NCBI GenBank assembly: GCA_016946835.1
Contig: JACVTC010000084.1
Coordinates: 695,001-759,000, forward strand
Direction: 5' to 3'
Length of the DNA stretch: 64,000 bases
From: Neocallimastix lanati (nom. inval.)
Lineage: Eukaryota > Neocallimastigomycota > Neocallimastigomycetes > Neocallimastigales > Neocallimastigaceae
The notes below the pieces were generated by a model, which was given only the letters and a program-made list of their open reading frames with translations, did not search any database and was not told the DNA's origin. The position numbers and the translations under genes are program-made. The stretch's first letter is position 1, and each line of letters starts with the position of its first letter. Below are positions 17,671 through 30,445 of this stretch, one piece after another.

Positions 17671-20600
17671 TCATTGTGGACCTGGATTAGGAACACACAT
17701 ATTCCAGTAGTCATTACAGTAATATCCTAATTCACAACATCCGGGTAACTGTGGAGAGAATCCATTACCATTACATCTTTCGAAAGCTCTGGCACATCTT
17801 TGTTGTTGTGGTGGTGGTGGAGGTGGAGGTGGAGTATAAGCTGCTTTCTTAGTAGTATTAGTAGTAGTAGTAGTAGTGATAGTGGTAGTGGTAGTGGTAG
17901 TGGTAGTAGTTTTTGGTTTTTCAGAAGTAGGAGTAGGGTTACTCTCTGATTCTTCTGTAGTAAAGGTAATAATATCAGTAGTATATGAATTTGGTACACA
18001 TTGATAATATTTTGGATGTCTCTTTAAACAATAGTAACCTGGTTTACAGCAACTTGGATAATCTAAAAATTCTGTACCACCACATGGTTCATATGGTCCA
18101 GAACATTGATCTGAATCAGAAGCCTCAGTAGTTGTAGCTTTTATAGTGGTAGTGGTAGTGGTTGTAGTTGTAGTTGTAGTTGTAGTTTTTGGTTTAACAA
18201 TGATTGTTGTAGTAGTAGTAGTAGTAGTCTTTGGCTTTATTGAAGTAGCCGTGATGACCTCGGTAGTATCAGCGACAATATCAGTAGTATATGAATTAGG
18301 AACACATTGATAATATTTTGGATGTCTCTTTAAACAGTAGTAACCTGGTTTACAACAACTTGGATAATCTAAAAATTCAGTACCACCGCATGGTTCATAT
18401 GGTCCAGAACATTGATCTGGATCAGAAACAATAGTAGTTGTAGCATTAATAGTAGTGGTAGTTGTAGTGGTAGTAGTAGTAGTAGTTGTTGTAGTTGTAG
18501 TTGTAGTTGTAGTTTTTGGCTTAACAATGATGGTGGTGGTGGTGGTAGTAGTAGTAGTCTTTGGCTTAATAGTTGTGGTAGTAGTAGAAGTAGTAGTTGT
18601 GGTAGTTGTGGTAGTAGTGGTAGTAGTGGTAATTGGTTCCGTAGTTGTTGGTTCATCAGTAACAAGAGTTGTAGTTGGTTCTTCCAAAATAACAGAAGAG
18701 GATTCCTCATTTCCAACGATGATATCCACAAGATAATCTGGAACACATTGATAGAAGGTTGAACGATTAACACAAGTATTACCTGGCTCACAACAACTTG
18801 GAGCATTAGGGAATAATTCACCACCACACATTTCAAATGCTTTTCCACATTGAACAGGTGTTGGCTCAGCTGGATTTTGAGTTTCAACAGGTGAAGTAAT
18901 ACTAATTGTAGTTGTAGTTGTAGTACCGGTGGTGCTTGGGATAGATGTAGTAGTTTCTTTCTTTTCAGTAGTTGTTGTTGTTTTATTTGGTAAAACTAGT
19001 GTAGTAGTTTCCTCTGGTAATTCAGAAGTAGTTTCAATTGGTGAAACTGTAGTAGTAGTTGTTGTTGTTGTAGTAGAGGTTGTTTCATCTGGTATAACAG
19101 TAGTAGTAGTATTTTCATCTGATATAATTGTAGTCGTTTCATCAGGTAAAATAGAGGTAGTTTCATCTAATGGAGTAGTCGTTGTTTCAACTGACGAAAC
19201 TTCAGTGGTAGTAGTATTTTCTGGTTGTTTTTTACAAGAATGTGGAATGGAACACCATTTTCCATCTTCAATACCCCAATCTTCACTATCCGTATAATAA
19301 ATGTTACATTCCTTACAGCATGGATATTCTCCTCCACTTGGACAAAGTTGAATATCGGTAATACCACACCATTCTCCATTTTCAATACCATACCAATGAC
19401 CGGCTGAATTAGAATAGGAATATGGTTGTGTCTTTTTCAATTTACAACAATCATAACCAAATGGAGAGGACCAACAGTCACCAACGTAATTTTCAAAGAG
19501 ACACCATTCTCCGTTTTCAACGCCCCATTGACCAACAGAATCGGTCGTCGCCACTATGGTTGTGAAGAGACAACAGTTAAAGCCGGTACCATGACAACCA
19601 TTATTTTTCTCTTCATAAATACTAGTTTTAACTTCATACTCCGGTTCACCTAAATATTCTGAAGCGTAGGAACAATCTAATTTATAATTTTCACAAACAA
19701 ATTTAAATCTTTCAATCACCCAGCGTTTTAAACCAACAATACGATCTTCGCTGTAAGAAGAATCAGATTCAGTGGCATACTTTCTGAGTTTAATATCCAT
19801 AAATTCGGAATTACCTAAGAAATCTTCATAGGAAAAGGAATCTTCAACTTTGATATTAACTCTTTTAACTCTTCCCGGAAGATTACCATCGGCATCTGGA
19901 GTACGATCTTTTTTGACGTAGGGATCAATGAATTCTCGTAATTGATCAATACGAGGAATTAATTTCTTTGGATTGAAGGCTTTTCTCATGATTTCATCCA
20001 TATAACCAATGAGTTCCTTATTATCATCGTTTAATTGAAGAACTTCGAAAAGCGGATTAGTTTTATCATAAATTTCCTTATTGAAGGTTCTATTAGGATT
20101 GGAATCTCTGTAAGCACCAAAATCACTATCAAAATCGTAAAGTAAAGGAATCCACATATCATTTTCGGTCGTTGTATCATGGAACATATAGAGACATTGA
20201 TTATGATAGGTGGTCGTGTGATCCCATGAGCCAAATAAATACTTTATGGCTTGCCATTTCATGAACGTTTGAACATCAAAGAATTTTTCCAGTTCTTCTC
20301 TAGTTTTAGCCTTTGCTAAACGATCTTGGAATTTCTTAAATTCGGTATCACTTTCTACAAGGTCTTCATCATCATTAATACAGTTGAAGAATTCATTATC
20401 ACCATACTCTTTATCACAAGTATAAAGATGGGTGGTTGATTTTTCACCATAAGTATATTCAATCCATTGAGATTTGAAGGCATCTCTCATCCCAAATATA
20501 CCCATATATCTTTTATTAAAATAGACTTCGGCAAAATTTGAAGAAAGGGAAGGTAATTCAACCAAATTACATATATCATAACCAATTTTCTCTCTAAGGA

Positions 20601-21646
20601 AAGAAGGATCAACAGCTTCAGAACGTAAACGAAGTTGCTTTCTTTCGAATAAAGTACCCTTCTTAACTTTAATATTGTAACCTAATTTTTCGAAATTTCT
20701 AGTATATTTACCTCCAACATTGAATTTGATATTTGGAACATCAGTAACATCACTTTATTAATTATTTAAAAAGTTTATTATTATTATTATATAAAAAAAA
20801 ATTTTTTTTTTATTAATATAAAAAAGGTATAAAATTATAATATATTTTAATTTAATTAATGTTTATAAGGAAAAAAATAAGAAAAAAAAATAAAATTAAA
20901 AATAAAAAAAATAAAAAAAAAATAAAAAAAGTAATAATAATAAATAATAAATAAATAAATAAATAAAATAATATTTAAAATAAAAAAAAAAAATGAAAAA
21001 AAAAAAAGTATCTATATGTTTACCCATCAATATCTATCGTTAATCCTGATTTTTCGGCTTCATAATCCGGAATGGCATATAAACCCGAGGCTGTAGATAA
21101 TAATTCTTCAATAGTATGATTAGAATATTTTGAAGCAATAGTTTTAAAATCTTCATAGGTTTTATCTGACTTTTCTATTAATTTTAAATCCTTATCATCC
21201 GTAATAAGGGATTTATCAATTAAATTATTTCTGATTGCCTTAATCATGATATTATCATAGTTCATCCAGTAAGCATGATAACAGTCTTCATTTTTATTAA
21301 GGAATCTGACACTCATATCTCTTTCACATTGATACCTTAAAAAGAAATTGTTGTAATCACTATCACTTAAATTGATAGTAACTTTAGGAACAACAAAATC
21401 TGTTTTTTCAAAAAGCTCAGCTCTTTTTATATCACCAAAAAAAGGATCTTTTGCTAGAACATTACTAGCAACTATATATATATATAAATATATAAATTTA
21501 TATATGGTAGTTTTTTTTTTTTTTTTAAAAAAAATAAAAAAAATTAGTTATAAAAAAATTTTGATCATAATATACCATAAAATCAATATATATATATATA
21601 TTTATAAATACTTACTTAAAGATAATATAATAAATTTTTTCATCAT
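17671..21646 (-). CDS. CotH-kinase-like protein with three dockerins and four CBM1-like modules (gene 3)
   Basis: Exons 21616-21646 (31 nt), 21024-21471 (448 nt) and 17671-20752 encode 1186 residues. The signal peptide is MMKKFIILSLIASNVLA. The CotH region has SWDHTTTYHN and YDFDSDFGAY as in the paralogs. Dockerins occupy 546-666. Thr-rich linkers connect CBM1-like modules starting at about 795, 941, 1043 and 1146. Modules 2 and 3 are near-identical at the nucleotide level (306-bp period), a recent internal duplication. The last module begins CARAFERCNGNGF and has NMCVP in place of the usual YxQCVP, so it is a variant CBM1-like fold. The short tail ends GPQ. The first linker (667-794) is richer in Ser, Glu and Val than those of the paralogs. 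Role as for gene 2; longest of the four complete members. Confidence 0.92.
17960..18430 (-). repeat. Internal duplication of a CBM1-like module plus linker in gene 3
   Basis: Two direct copies offset by 306 bp each encode a module beginning CSGPYEPCGGTEF and ending YYQCVPNSYTTD. They differ at only a few positions over the roughly 120-bp core. Confidence 0.9.
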
Positions 21647-24600
21647 TATTATAATTATAGTGGTCTTTATTTAATAATGAATTTTTAAGTTATTTAGTTT
21701 ATTATTTTTTTATTATTGATATTTTTATATGATTTTTATTTTTTATTATTTTCTTTTTTATTATTATTTTTTATTTGTTTAATTTTTTTATTATTTTATA
21801 TGTTTTTTATATGTATGAAAAGTTTAATAAGAACCTTCCTTTTTATTTTAATTATTATTAAAATTATAAAGGAAATAACCTTTCAACCGTTATATCTTTT
21901 AATATTCAATATTATAAAATATTGTAATAAATCAAAATACAATTATTATTATTAATCAAAATAATAATAATTAATTAAAGATATATATAAATAATTATAA
22001 ACTACTTATTTACAAAAAAAAAATAATATTTATATATATTTTTAAAAAAAATTTTTTTTTTTTTTTTATTTTTCAATAATAAAATAAATAAAATAAATAA
22101 AATGCAAAGTACTACTAGTTTAGAGAAGAAAAGAAAATAAAAAAAAAAAAAAATAAAGGAAATTTTTATTTTTATATACAGAAATGTCTTATATATTAAT
22201 TTATTTAATTTTTTTTTAATTAATTTAAAATAATTAATATTTTTAATTATTATTATTATTATTATTATTATTACTTTTTTTTTTTTTTTTTTTTTTTAAA
22301 GTTTTAAGTATTGATTTTAATTAATTTAAATTGAATATTACATTTTCCTTACATGTTAATATTTTTAACACAAATTTATAATAATATTATCAATGAGCCT
22401 ATGGAAGTGTATTTAATGAATGAAGTGAATAATAAATAAAGTTTAATATTTATTTATTTATTTATTTATTCTTTTTTATTTATTTATTTATTTATTTTTT
22501 CATATAAAATTTTAATAAAATATATTGAAAGCTTTTTTTTTTTTTTTTTTTTTTTTAACTTATTTTAACAAAATTTGATTCAAGTTATTTTTATTATTAT
22601 AAAAAAATCAACATAATACTAGATTTTATAGTATTGTATCAACATTTCTCAACTTTTTTTTTCTATTAATATAAATAATTATTAAAACTAATTAATATCT
22701 ATTCTTTATTAATTATTTAATTGTTCATCATCTTTTATTAATATATTATTATTTTTTTTTTTTTATTTTTTTGTTAATTGTTTATTATATTAATTTTTAA
22801 TTATCTAATCCGCTATATATTATTTAAAACGTGAAATTTTTTTTCTTTTTTTTTTAATTTTTAATTTTTTTATATTTAATAAAATTAAAAAATTAAAAAA
22901 AAAAAAAATTAAAGATAATATTAAAAGATTTTCTTTAAAAATAAAAAAAAAAAGTAGATTTAATATAACTAAACATTGTAATTAATTATGCATGTATGGG
23001 ATACTTTTAATTTAAAATATTAATTTTTTTTATTTTTTTTATTTTTTTTAATTTTTTTATTTTTTTTAATTTTTTTATTTTTATTTTTAATATTTATTTA
23101 TTTTTTTTTAATATTTTAAAAGTGTCACTAACCCATTAAAAATTTATTTATTTATTTATTTATTTATTTTTTATTATTTTTTATACTTTTTTATACAAAA
23201 AAAATAAAATATTCCATAACTCTTTATTAATTCATTTATCTTATTAAACTTTAAAAATAATTAAAATAATTCATCCATTTTTTATATTTTATTTTATTAT
23301 TTATTATTATTTTATTATGTTATATTATTTATTATTTATTATTTATTATTTATTATTCAATTATTATTATTTAATAATTATTTTATTATTATTTTCTTGT
23401 AATATTAATAATGATTAAGATTAAAAGTTTAATAAATTATAATCACTAAATTTTAATTTAAAAAAATAAATTAAAAATGAAATAATAAAACATAATAAAA
23501 TAATAAATTTTTGTTTTAAAAGTTGAAATAATTATTAAATAAAATTTAAATTCTGTGTAAATTATTATATTTTATTTTTCATTCATTTAATTCTTAATTT
23601 TTTTTTTTTTAAATTATTTAAGTAAAAAATAAGAACAAAATAAAAAATATATATATTTATATATATATAATTTTTATTCAATTAAACCGCAAGAATAATA
23701 ATAATAATAAGATTTTTTTTTTATTTTATTTAGTATTTTATATATATTATTATTTTTTTAGTTAGAATTTAAATTTTAAAAAACTTAATATTATATATAA
23801 AAAAAAAAGGCTTAATAAGATTTGAAATAAAAGATATCTTTATCAGCGATAACATGATTTATATAAAAACAGATTAAAAAAAATTTATTAAAAAATAAAA
23901 AATAAAAAATAAAATAAAAATGATTTAGAATATTTGCAATATTACTTATTATTTTACCAAAAATAGTCATATTAAATAAAAATAATTTAATACATAATTG
24001 TTATATTTCTTTTTAAAAAAATAAAATAAAATAAAATAAAATAAGAAATAAAAATTAAAAAAAAAAATAGAAATAAAGAAAATGTTCATTAATAGTACAA
24101 AAGAACTAAATAATAAATAATATATACATAATAATAAATAATAAATAATAATTAATAATTAAATAATAATTGAATAATAATAAATAATAAATAGTATATA
24201 AATAATAATAAATAGTATATAAATAATAATAAATAGTATATAAATAATAATTAAATAATAATTGAATAATAATTAAATAATAATTGAATAATAATAAATA
24301 GAATAAAATATAAAAATATTACAATATTAAAAAGAAATAAAAAATTAGATATTAAAAAGGAAAATCTTATTATAAATAAGAAATGTCATTGTTTTAATGT
24401 TATTCTCTGCATAATTATTAGATTAAATATTAATATTGTAATGCATCAATAAATATATAATAAATATATAATAAATATATTGATACATTTGTATCTAATA
24501 TTTTTTTTTATTTATTTTTTTTTTTAAAAAAAAAAAAATTATTTTCCAATTTCTATTGTTGTTGTTTGGTTGTTTACTCAAAAGATTTTCATTATTTTAA

Positions 24601-24789
24601 TATTTAAATAATTACAATTATACTTTTTTTCTTATTAAATAATAATATTATTTATATTTATTTTTAATTTTTGATAATAAATTTTTAATTTAAAAATTTT
24701 GGTATAATATATATAAAACATAAAAAAAAAAAAAATAGGGGAGGGGGAAATATATAATCATAGATGATCCTAATTTGTATAATATTATT

Positions 24790-25090
24790 CAATTATTTAT
24801 TATTCCATTATTTATTATTTATTATTTATTATTTATTATTTATTATTTATTATTTTATTATTTTATTATTTTATTATTTATTATTCAATTATTTATTATT
24901 TATTATTCCATTATTTATTATTTATTATTTATTATTTATTATTTATTATTTATTATTTCTTATTTCTTATTTATTATTTATTAATTATTATTCAATTATT
25001 TATTATTTATTATTCAATTATTTATTATTTATTATTTAATTATTTATTATTTATTAATATTTAATATTTAATATTTAATATTTATTATTT
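24790..25090. repeat. (ATTATTT)n heptanucleotide tract
   Basis: Degenerate tandem 7-bp units, giving low-complexity YYLLFII open frames. Similar tracts occur at 24110-24300, 38680-38830, 40040-40160, 40370-40640, 49530-49680 and 60240-60420. Confidence 0.85.
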
Positions 25091-26040
25091 ATTTTAATAT
25101 TATTTTTATTGTATTTCATTATAAATCTATTAAAATATGTTCTTTATTTTCTATTAAAACAATTAAATTATTATTATTTGATTACCCTTTTTTTTACGTC
25201 TTTTTTTTTTTTTATTTAAATATTATTTGATAAATATTGTTACATCAAATAATATTAAAAAAAAAATAGTTGAAATGATATGAAAATATAATCTATTTTC
25301 ATTTTAATATGAATTGATATATATTTATATATATAATAATATCTATAATATTTTTTTTTTTTTTTTTTTTTTTTTGTATTTCTTTTAATATTTTTTGTCA
25401 TCGTATAAACATTTTTAATAAAAATAATAAAATTATTATTATAGTTATTATATCAGATAACATATAAAAAGTATTGTATTAAAAATAAAAATAATTAAAA
25501 AAAGAAATGTTAAAAAATAAAATAATAAAATAAATAGTAGAATAAGAATATAATTAAAGTACAGATGGAATAAAATAAAATAAAAAAAAGATTAGAAAGC
25601 CAATTTTTTTTAATAATTTTCATGGTAATCTTTTTAAATTTATTAATTTAAATATTTATGGATATATATATAAAAAGTAAAAAATAAAAAGTAAAAAGGA
25701 AAAAAATAAAAAAAAATTTTTAAACGCTCTGCTTTTAATTAGCATTTCTTTTATATACTTTTTATAAACTTTTATTTAAATCTATCAATATAAATAATCT
25801 TTCTTTATATTTTATATGTTATATATATATATATTATATATATAACTTAACAAGGAATATTTTTTTCATAAATAAAAATATTTATTTATAGTTTTTTAAT
25901 TAATTATTTTATTTTTATTTTTTGTTTCAGAAAACTTTTTTTTTTTTTTTAAAATAGTTAATGATTTTTATGTGCATGCATTAATTATACTTTAATAAGT
26001 AATTAATAAAGTATAATTCATCATTTACAAATTAAAAAAA

Positions 26041-26053
26041 AATAATAATAATA

Positions 26054-26098
<45 letters not shown>

Positions 26099-26282
26099 TA
26101 ATAAATAATAATAATAATAATAATAATAATGAATAATAATAATAATAATAATAATACTAAATAATAATAAATAATAATAATAATAAATAATAATAAATAA
26201 TAATAATAATAATAATTATAATTATAATAATAATAATAATAATAAATAATAATAATAATAATAATAATAAATAATAATAATT
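26041..26282. repeat. Mixed (AAT)n/(AAAT)n tract
   Basis: About 240 bp of AAT units broken regularly by AAAT. Confidence 0.9.
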
Positions 26283-26523
26283 AATATAAAATGAAAAAGT
26301 AAAAATTTTAAATATACATCTCTTTATAAGATTTTTTCTTTTGCATTTTATATTAACTTAAAATAAAATGTTATGTAATAACTAATAAATATGATAAAAA
26401 TAAGACTATTCAAGCATGATTTTAATATACTTTTTAATTAATATTCGAATTGCATATTCAAATATATATATTTAAGTATATATTTAAATATTTATTATAA
26501 ACTTTCTATAATAAATATATATT

Positions 26524-26565
<42 letters not shown>

Positions 26566-27412
26566 AAAAGAAAAAGAGAAAAGTACAAAGTAGTAATGAA
26601 ATTTTAATTATTAATAAATTTAAAATTATAGCATTATATTAATAATATTAATAATATTATAATTATTAATCATAAAGATGATATATAAAATGAAACCTTA
26701 AAATTTTTTATATAAAAGTAAATATTTAATAATTATATATATAGTTAAAGGAAAGCATGAGGTTTTGATAACTTTGATAACGGTCTTTTGGTTAAAACAA
26801 GCTTTAATTGCCTAAAAATATTTATTATTTATATTATATCTTCTCTTAATCTATTTTATTAAATAATTTATATTTAAATATTCAACCTATCAATATAAAG
26901 AAATATATTAATCAATTAAAAACACTTTCTATCATTTAAGATTATAACTAATTAAACAGTCATCAATGGAAAAAAAGTTTGGAAATTATTTTTCTTTTAT
27001 ATTTTTCTTTTATATTTTTCATTTTTTCATTTTTTCATTTTTTCATTTTTTTTTTTTTTTTCCTTTGCGTTGGTCAGCAATACCATAATAATACTATAAT
27101 TAATAAAAAATAAAATAAAATAAAAATAAAATATTAAAAATAAAAAAAATTAAAATTAAAAAAAAATATTATATAAAATTTTAATAAATTAAAAATAAAA
27201 AAAATAAACAAACATATCTCTTTATGACTATTTAATTAATTATAACCTTAATCAGAAAAAGGTTTTATTGATTGCATTGATTGGTTAAATATTAATTTAA
27301 ATAATTAATATGTATATATAAATTTAATTATTTAATGTTTTAGTGGATCCTTTTTTTTTTTTTTTTTAAGAAAAAATAAATAAATAAATGAATGAATAAA
27401 AGAAATTATACA

Positions 27413-27443
<31 letters not shown>

Positions 27444-28041
27444 ATAGATTATTAAATAAATCATTATATTATTAAATAAATTCATTAAATAAATTATTAA
27501 ATAAATCATTATTTAAATAATTAAATAAATTTATTAAATAAATTCATTAATGATTATTTAATTAATTATTACCTTTTTCAGAAAAAAAAAATTTTTTTTT
27601 TTTTTTTATCATTTTTCTTTTCAGACATAATTTTTCTATTGATTAACTCCACCTGATGAATATTAAGTTAATAGCTTTAAATTGATATATTCAATATTAA
27701 TATAAATCATTTATTAATTATGAATTAATTATTAATTATTAATTATTTATTAATTGTTAATTATTAATTGTTTGAGAATAAATTAATATTAATGAAACAA
27801 TCTAGATTAAAAAATCAAAATATGATAAATCATAAATATTTATGTAAAAATAAATTTAAATCATGTAAATTAACATTATTTATGTTAATACATATTTCTA
27901 TGTAAAATTTCTATACTTTCATGCGAATATCACTAAAAGTTATTAACATTCACGTGAAATAATTATATAGTTAAAGAAGTCTTTCAAAATATTTAACTAA
28001 ATAAATAAATATATAATTAAAAATAATTAAATAAATTACCT

Positions 28042-28078
<37 letters not shown>

Positions 28079-28641
28079 CATTATAAAATTAAACGATAAA
28101 AAAAATAAAATGTATGCATAAGATTAAATAAAACAAAGAAAATAAAATTAAGCGCAAGCAAATTTTAATTAATCAAAGAAAATTTAATGTAATAAAGAAT
28201 AAATTTTTTTTTTTTTTTTTTTTTTAGACTATCCCTTGTAGGTCTTGATCATATCATCCCAGCCACAACAGACAACTAATATCAGACAAACTTTATATCG
28301 GGTGTATCAGGATACAACAAAGTGCTCCCATGCCATACCATTTCGGCGTCGACGCTCTCAGTCACGGATTACAGAACCACAAGATTTGAAGATGATGGAT
28401 ACGGCAAGCCACAACTACATACACTATAACATTATTATTTATTTACTACATTACCTTTCTCCAAATTAGGAAATCTATCCTAACACGTGATGAACACGCA
28501 GATACATTAACTAATGAGGATTTACAATACGCAGGAATCACCCCGCTTCAGGCAATGTATACGTACAACTGAGAAGCACGATCATAGTGTAGACGATGAT
28601 TTGTTCGATTTAGGGTTAGGCTGTCAAATGGATTATAATGG

Positions 28642-28712
28642 GTGGTAAGGTGGAATCGAACTCCGGACTATTGACCTCAAGGTATACGCGCTAACCATTG
28701 ACCCGATCTCAC
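28642..28712 (-). pseudogene. tRNA-like head (tRNA pseudogene) of the candidate SINE
   Basis: 71 nt of tRNA-like layout: a D-loop-like AATGGTTAGCGCG segment, a CTTGAGG anticodon-loop-like segment and a TTCGATT T loop. The outer three acceptor pairs (GTG/CAC) hold, but the T, D and anticodon stems are largely mispaired, so a working tRNA is unlikely. No isotype is assigned. Confidence 0.5.
28652..28706 (-). promoter_or_regulatory. Pol III-type internal A and B boxes
   Basis: B box AGTTCGATTCC at 28652-28662 differs from GGTTCGANNCC only at the first base. An A-box-like GGGTCAATGG lies at 28695-28704. Spacing is as in tRNA genes. The A box is degenerate. Confidence 0.4.
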
Positions 28713-28726
28713 GGAGAATAAAGAAT

Positions 28727-30445
28727 TAATACAGAATGAACAAATAATACTAATTGTGCTAGAATAATATAAATTATTCTAACCTTATAGATTATTCTAT
28801 TCTATATAATTGGAACTTTCCAATATTCTTCAAATATTACTAAATAGAAATCTTAAGTTAATAAATCACTAATTAACTTATAATTCCTTTTTGAATTATC
28901 GATCCGATTCCATTATAATGTATTAAAAATCTTTAGCCAAGAATATTGTCCTTGCCCACTTAATATATTAATATTATATTTCTTTTGTATTATGTTATAT
29001 TGAAAATAATCAAATCTATTTAATTAGTTATTAAAATTTTCGTTATCAATTTAAATTTATTTTTAATTACTAAATTTAACTAAACCACAATAAAATATTC
29101 TGTATAATCTCTTTATTTTTATTTTATATATATTAGTATTAAACTATTATTAAATAATTAATAATTCAATAATATATAACTACTATTTATAACAATAATA
29201 TTATTAACTAAAATAATAATTCAATTTCAATTTAAATGTTTTATTTATAAAAATAATTAGTAATTAGTTTATTAAAAAAATAGTTAGGCTTTATAAATTT
29301 TAATTTGATAAAAAAATATAAATACATGTAATTTTAGTGAAATAAAATATAATCAATAACTTTCTTTTTATTAAATAAATAATTATATTATTATTTTTCT
29401 TTTATAAATTTAAATAAATAAATATTGATATTAAAACAAATTATTTTTTTTATTGTAATTTTATTATTTGTGTTAATTATTATTATATTCCTAAAATTAT
29501 ATGAACCATTCCAGAATTGGTAAAGAATGAATTAATAACCTTTATTTTATTATTAATAATTCTTTACTAAATTGTACTTTCCTATATTCTTGATAACCTA
29601 AACTTAATAATAAAATTTAATTTATTTTGATATAAATTAATTTTAACTTGTAAATAATGTAAATAAATTTTAATTAATTACTTTATTGTTATATTATTAA
29701 ATATATGTATATATTAAAATACAATTGTAAATATTAAAATTATACTTTAAGATACTAAATTATTAAAAGTATTAATTAAATATTATTATAAAAATTATTA
29801 TAAAATTATTAAAATTATTAATTAAATATTATTCTAAAAATTATTATAAATTATTAATATTATAAAATTATTAAAATTATTAAATATTATTATAAAAATT
29901 TATATATTATAACTATTAAATATTATTATAAAATTATTAAGATTATTAATTAAATTTATTATTAAAAATTATTATTAAAAATTTTTACTTATTATAAAAA
30001 TTATTATTTAAATATTATCAAATTTATTAATTAAATATTATAAAAATTTTATTTTATTTTGAAAATAATTACAAGTATTATTTAAAATAATTAAAGATTA
30101 TTAAATTTATTATATTAATCTTTAAAAACAATTTATTTAACTTAAAAATATCAAAGAAAATAGTAAAAACTATTTTCTATATATTTATTTTATAATTATT
30201 TTTAATTAAATTATATTTGAATATTATATTATTATATTTATAAAAATTAAAACAAAAATGAATTATTGATATAAAATTAATTCAATAATTCTATAAAATT
30301 ACTTAAATTATAAACAATTAATTATACTTTAAATTTATAAAAAAATATAAATTTTGTAACAATTTCTTAAAAATTAAATATGTGTACTTTAAATAATAAA
30401 ATTTTATATTAATAAAAAAAATAAATAACTTTTAATAAAGAATTA
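28727..30445. other. AT-rich, homopolymer-poor stretch inside the retroelement island
   Basis: No gene seen. Unlike almost all other intergenic DNA here it lacks A/T runs longer than about 8 until its right end, and reads as evenly mixed A/T with scattered G/C. At about 29760-30060 it contains degenerate repeats of the type ATTATTAAAATTATTAATTAA. Possibly old, decayed transposon sequence. Confidence 0.5.

Larger units (their letters stand above)
21647..28190. other. AT-rich intergenic DNA upstream of gene 3
   Basis: No gene seen. Holds (ATTATTT)n-type tracts (24110-24300 and 24790-25090), an AAT/AAAT tract (26041-26282), a 40-A run near 26526, and a segment at about 22995-23220 that resembles DNA upstream of genes 4 and 5. 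Confidence 0.75.
28201..28716 (-). mobile_element. Candidate tRNA-derived SINE
   Basis: Read on the minus strand, the element opens with a tRNA-like head (about 28712-28642). It continues through a unique, much more GC-rich body of about 415 bp and ends in a run of 22 A (28204-28225 as T on the plus strand). The sequence AATAAAGAAT flanks both ends exactly (28191-28200 and 28717-28726), as expected of a target-site duplication. The head has a near-consensus B box (AGTTCGATTCC) and a weaker A box. No long conserved protein is encoded. The structure fits a SINE mobilised by LINE machinery, and LINE debris lies 2 kb away. The flanks are AT-rich, so a 10-bp chance match is possible. Confidence 0.6.

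Noticed and set aside
28245-28560. Plus-strand frames (74-codon frame; a stretch with TNEDLQYAGITPLQAM resembling a SAM-domain turn)
   Set aside because: Short, start- and stop-limited, and antisense to the SINE body; no extended domain.
28640-28665. Primer-binding site of an LTR retrotransposon
   Set aside because: Complementarity to a tRNA extends through the whole tRNA length, and no flanking long terminal repeats were seen.
28642-28712. Functional tRNA gene on the minus strand
   Set aside because: T, D and anticodon stems do not pair well; better explained as the head of a SINE.
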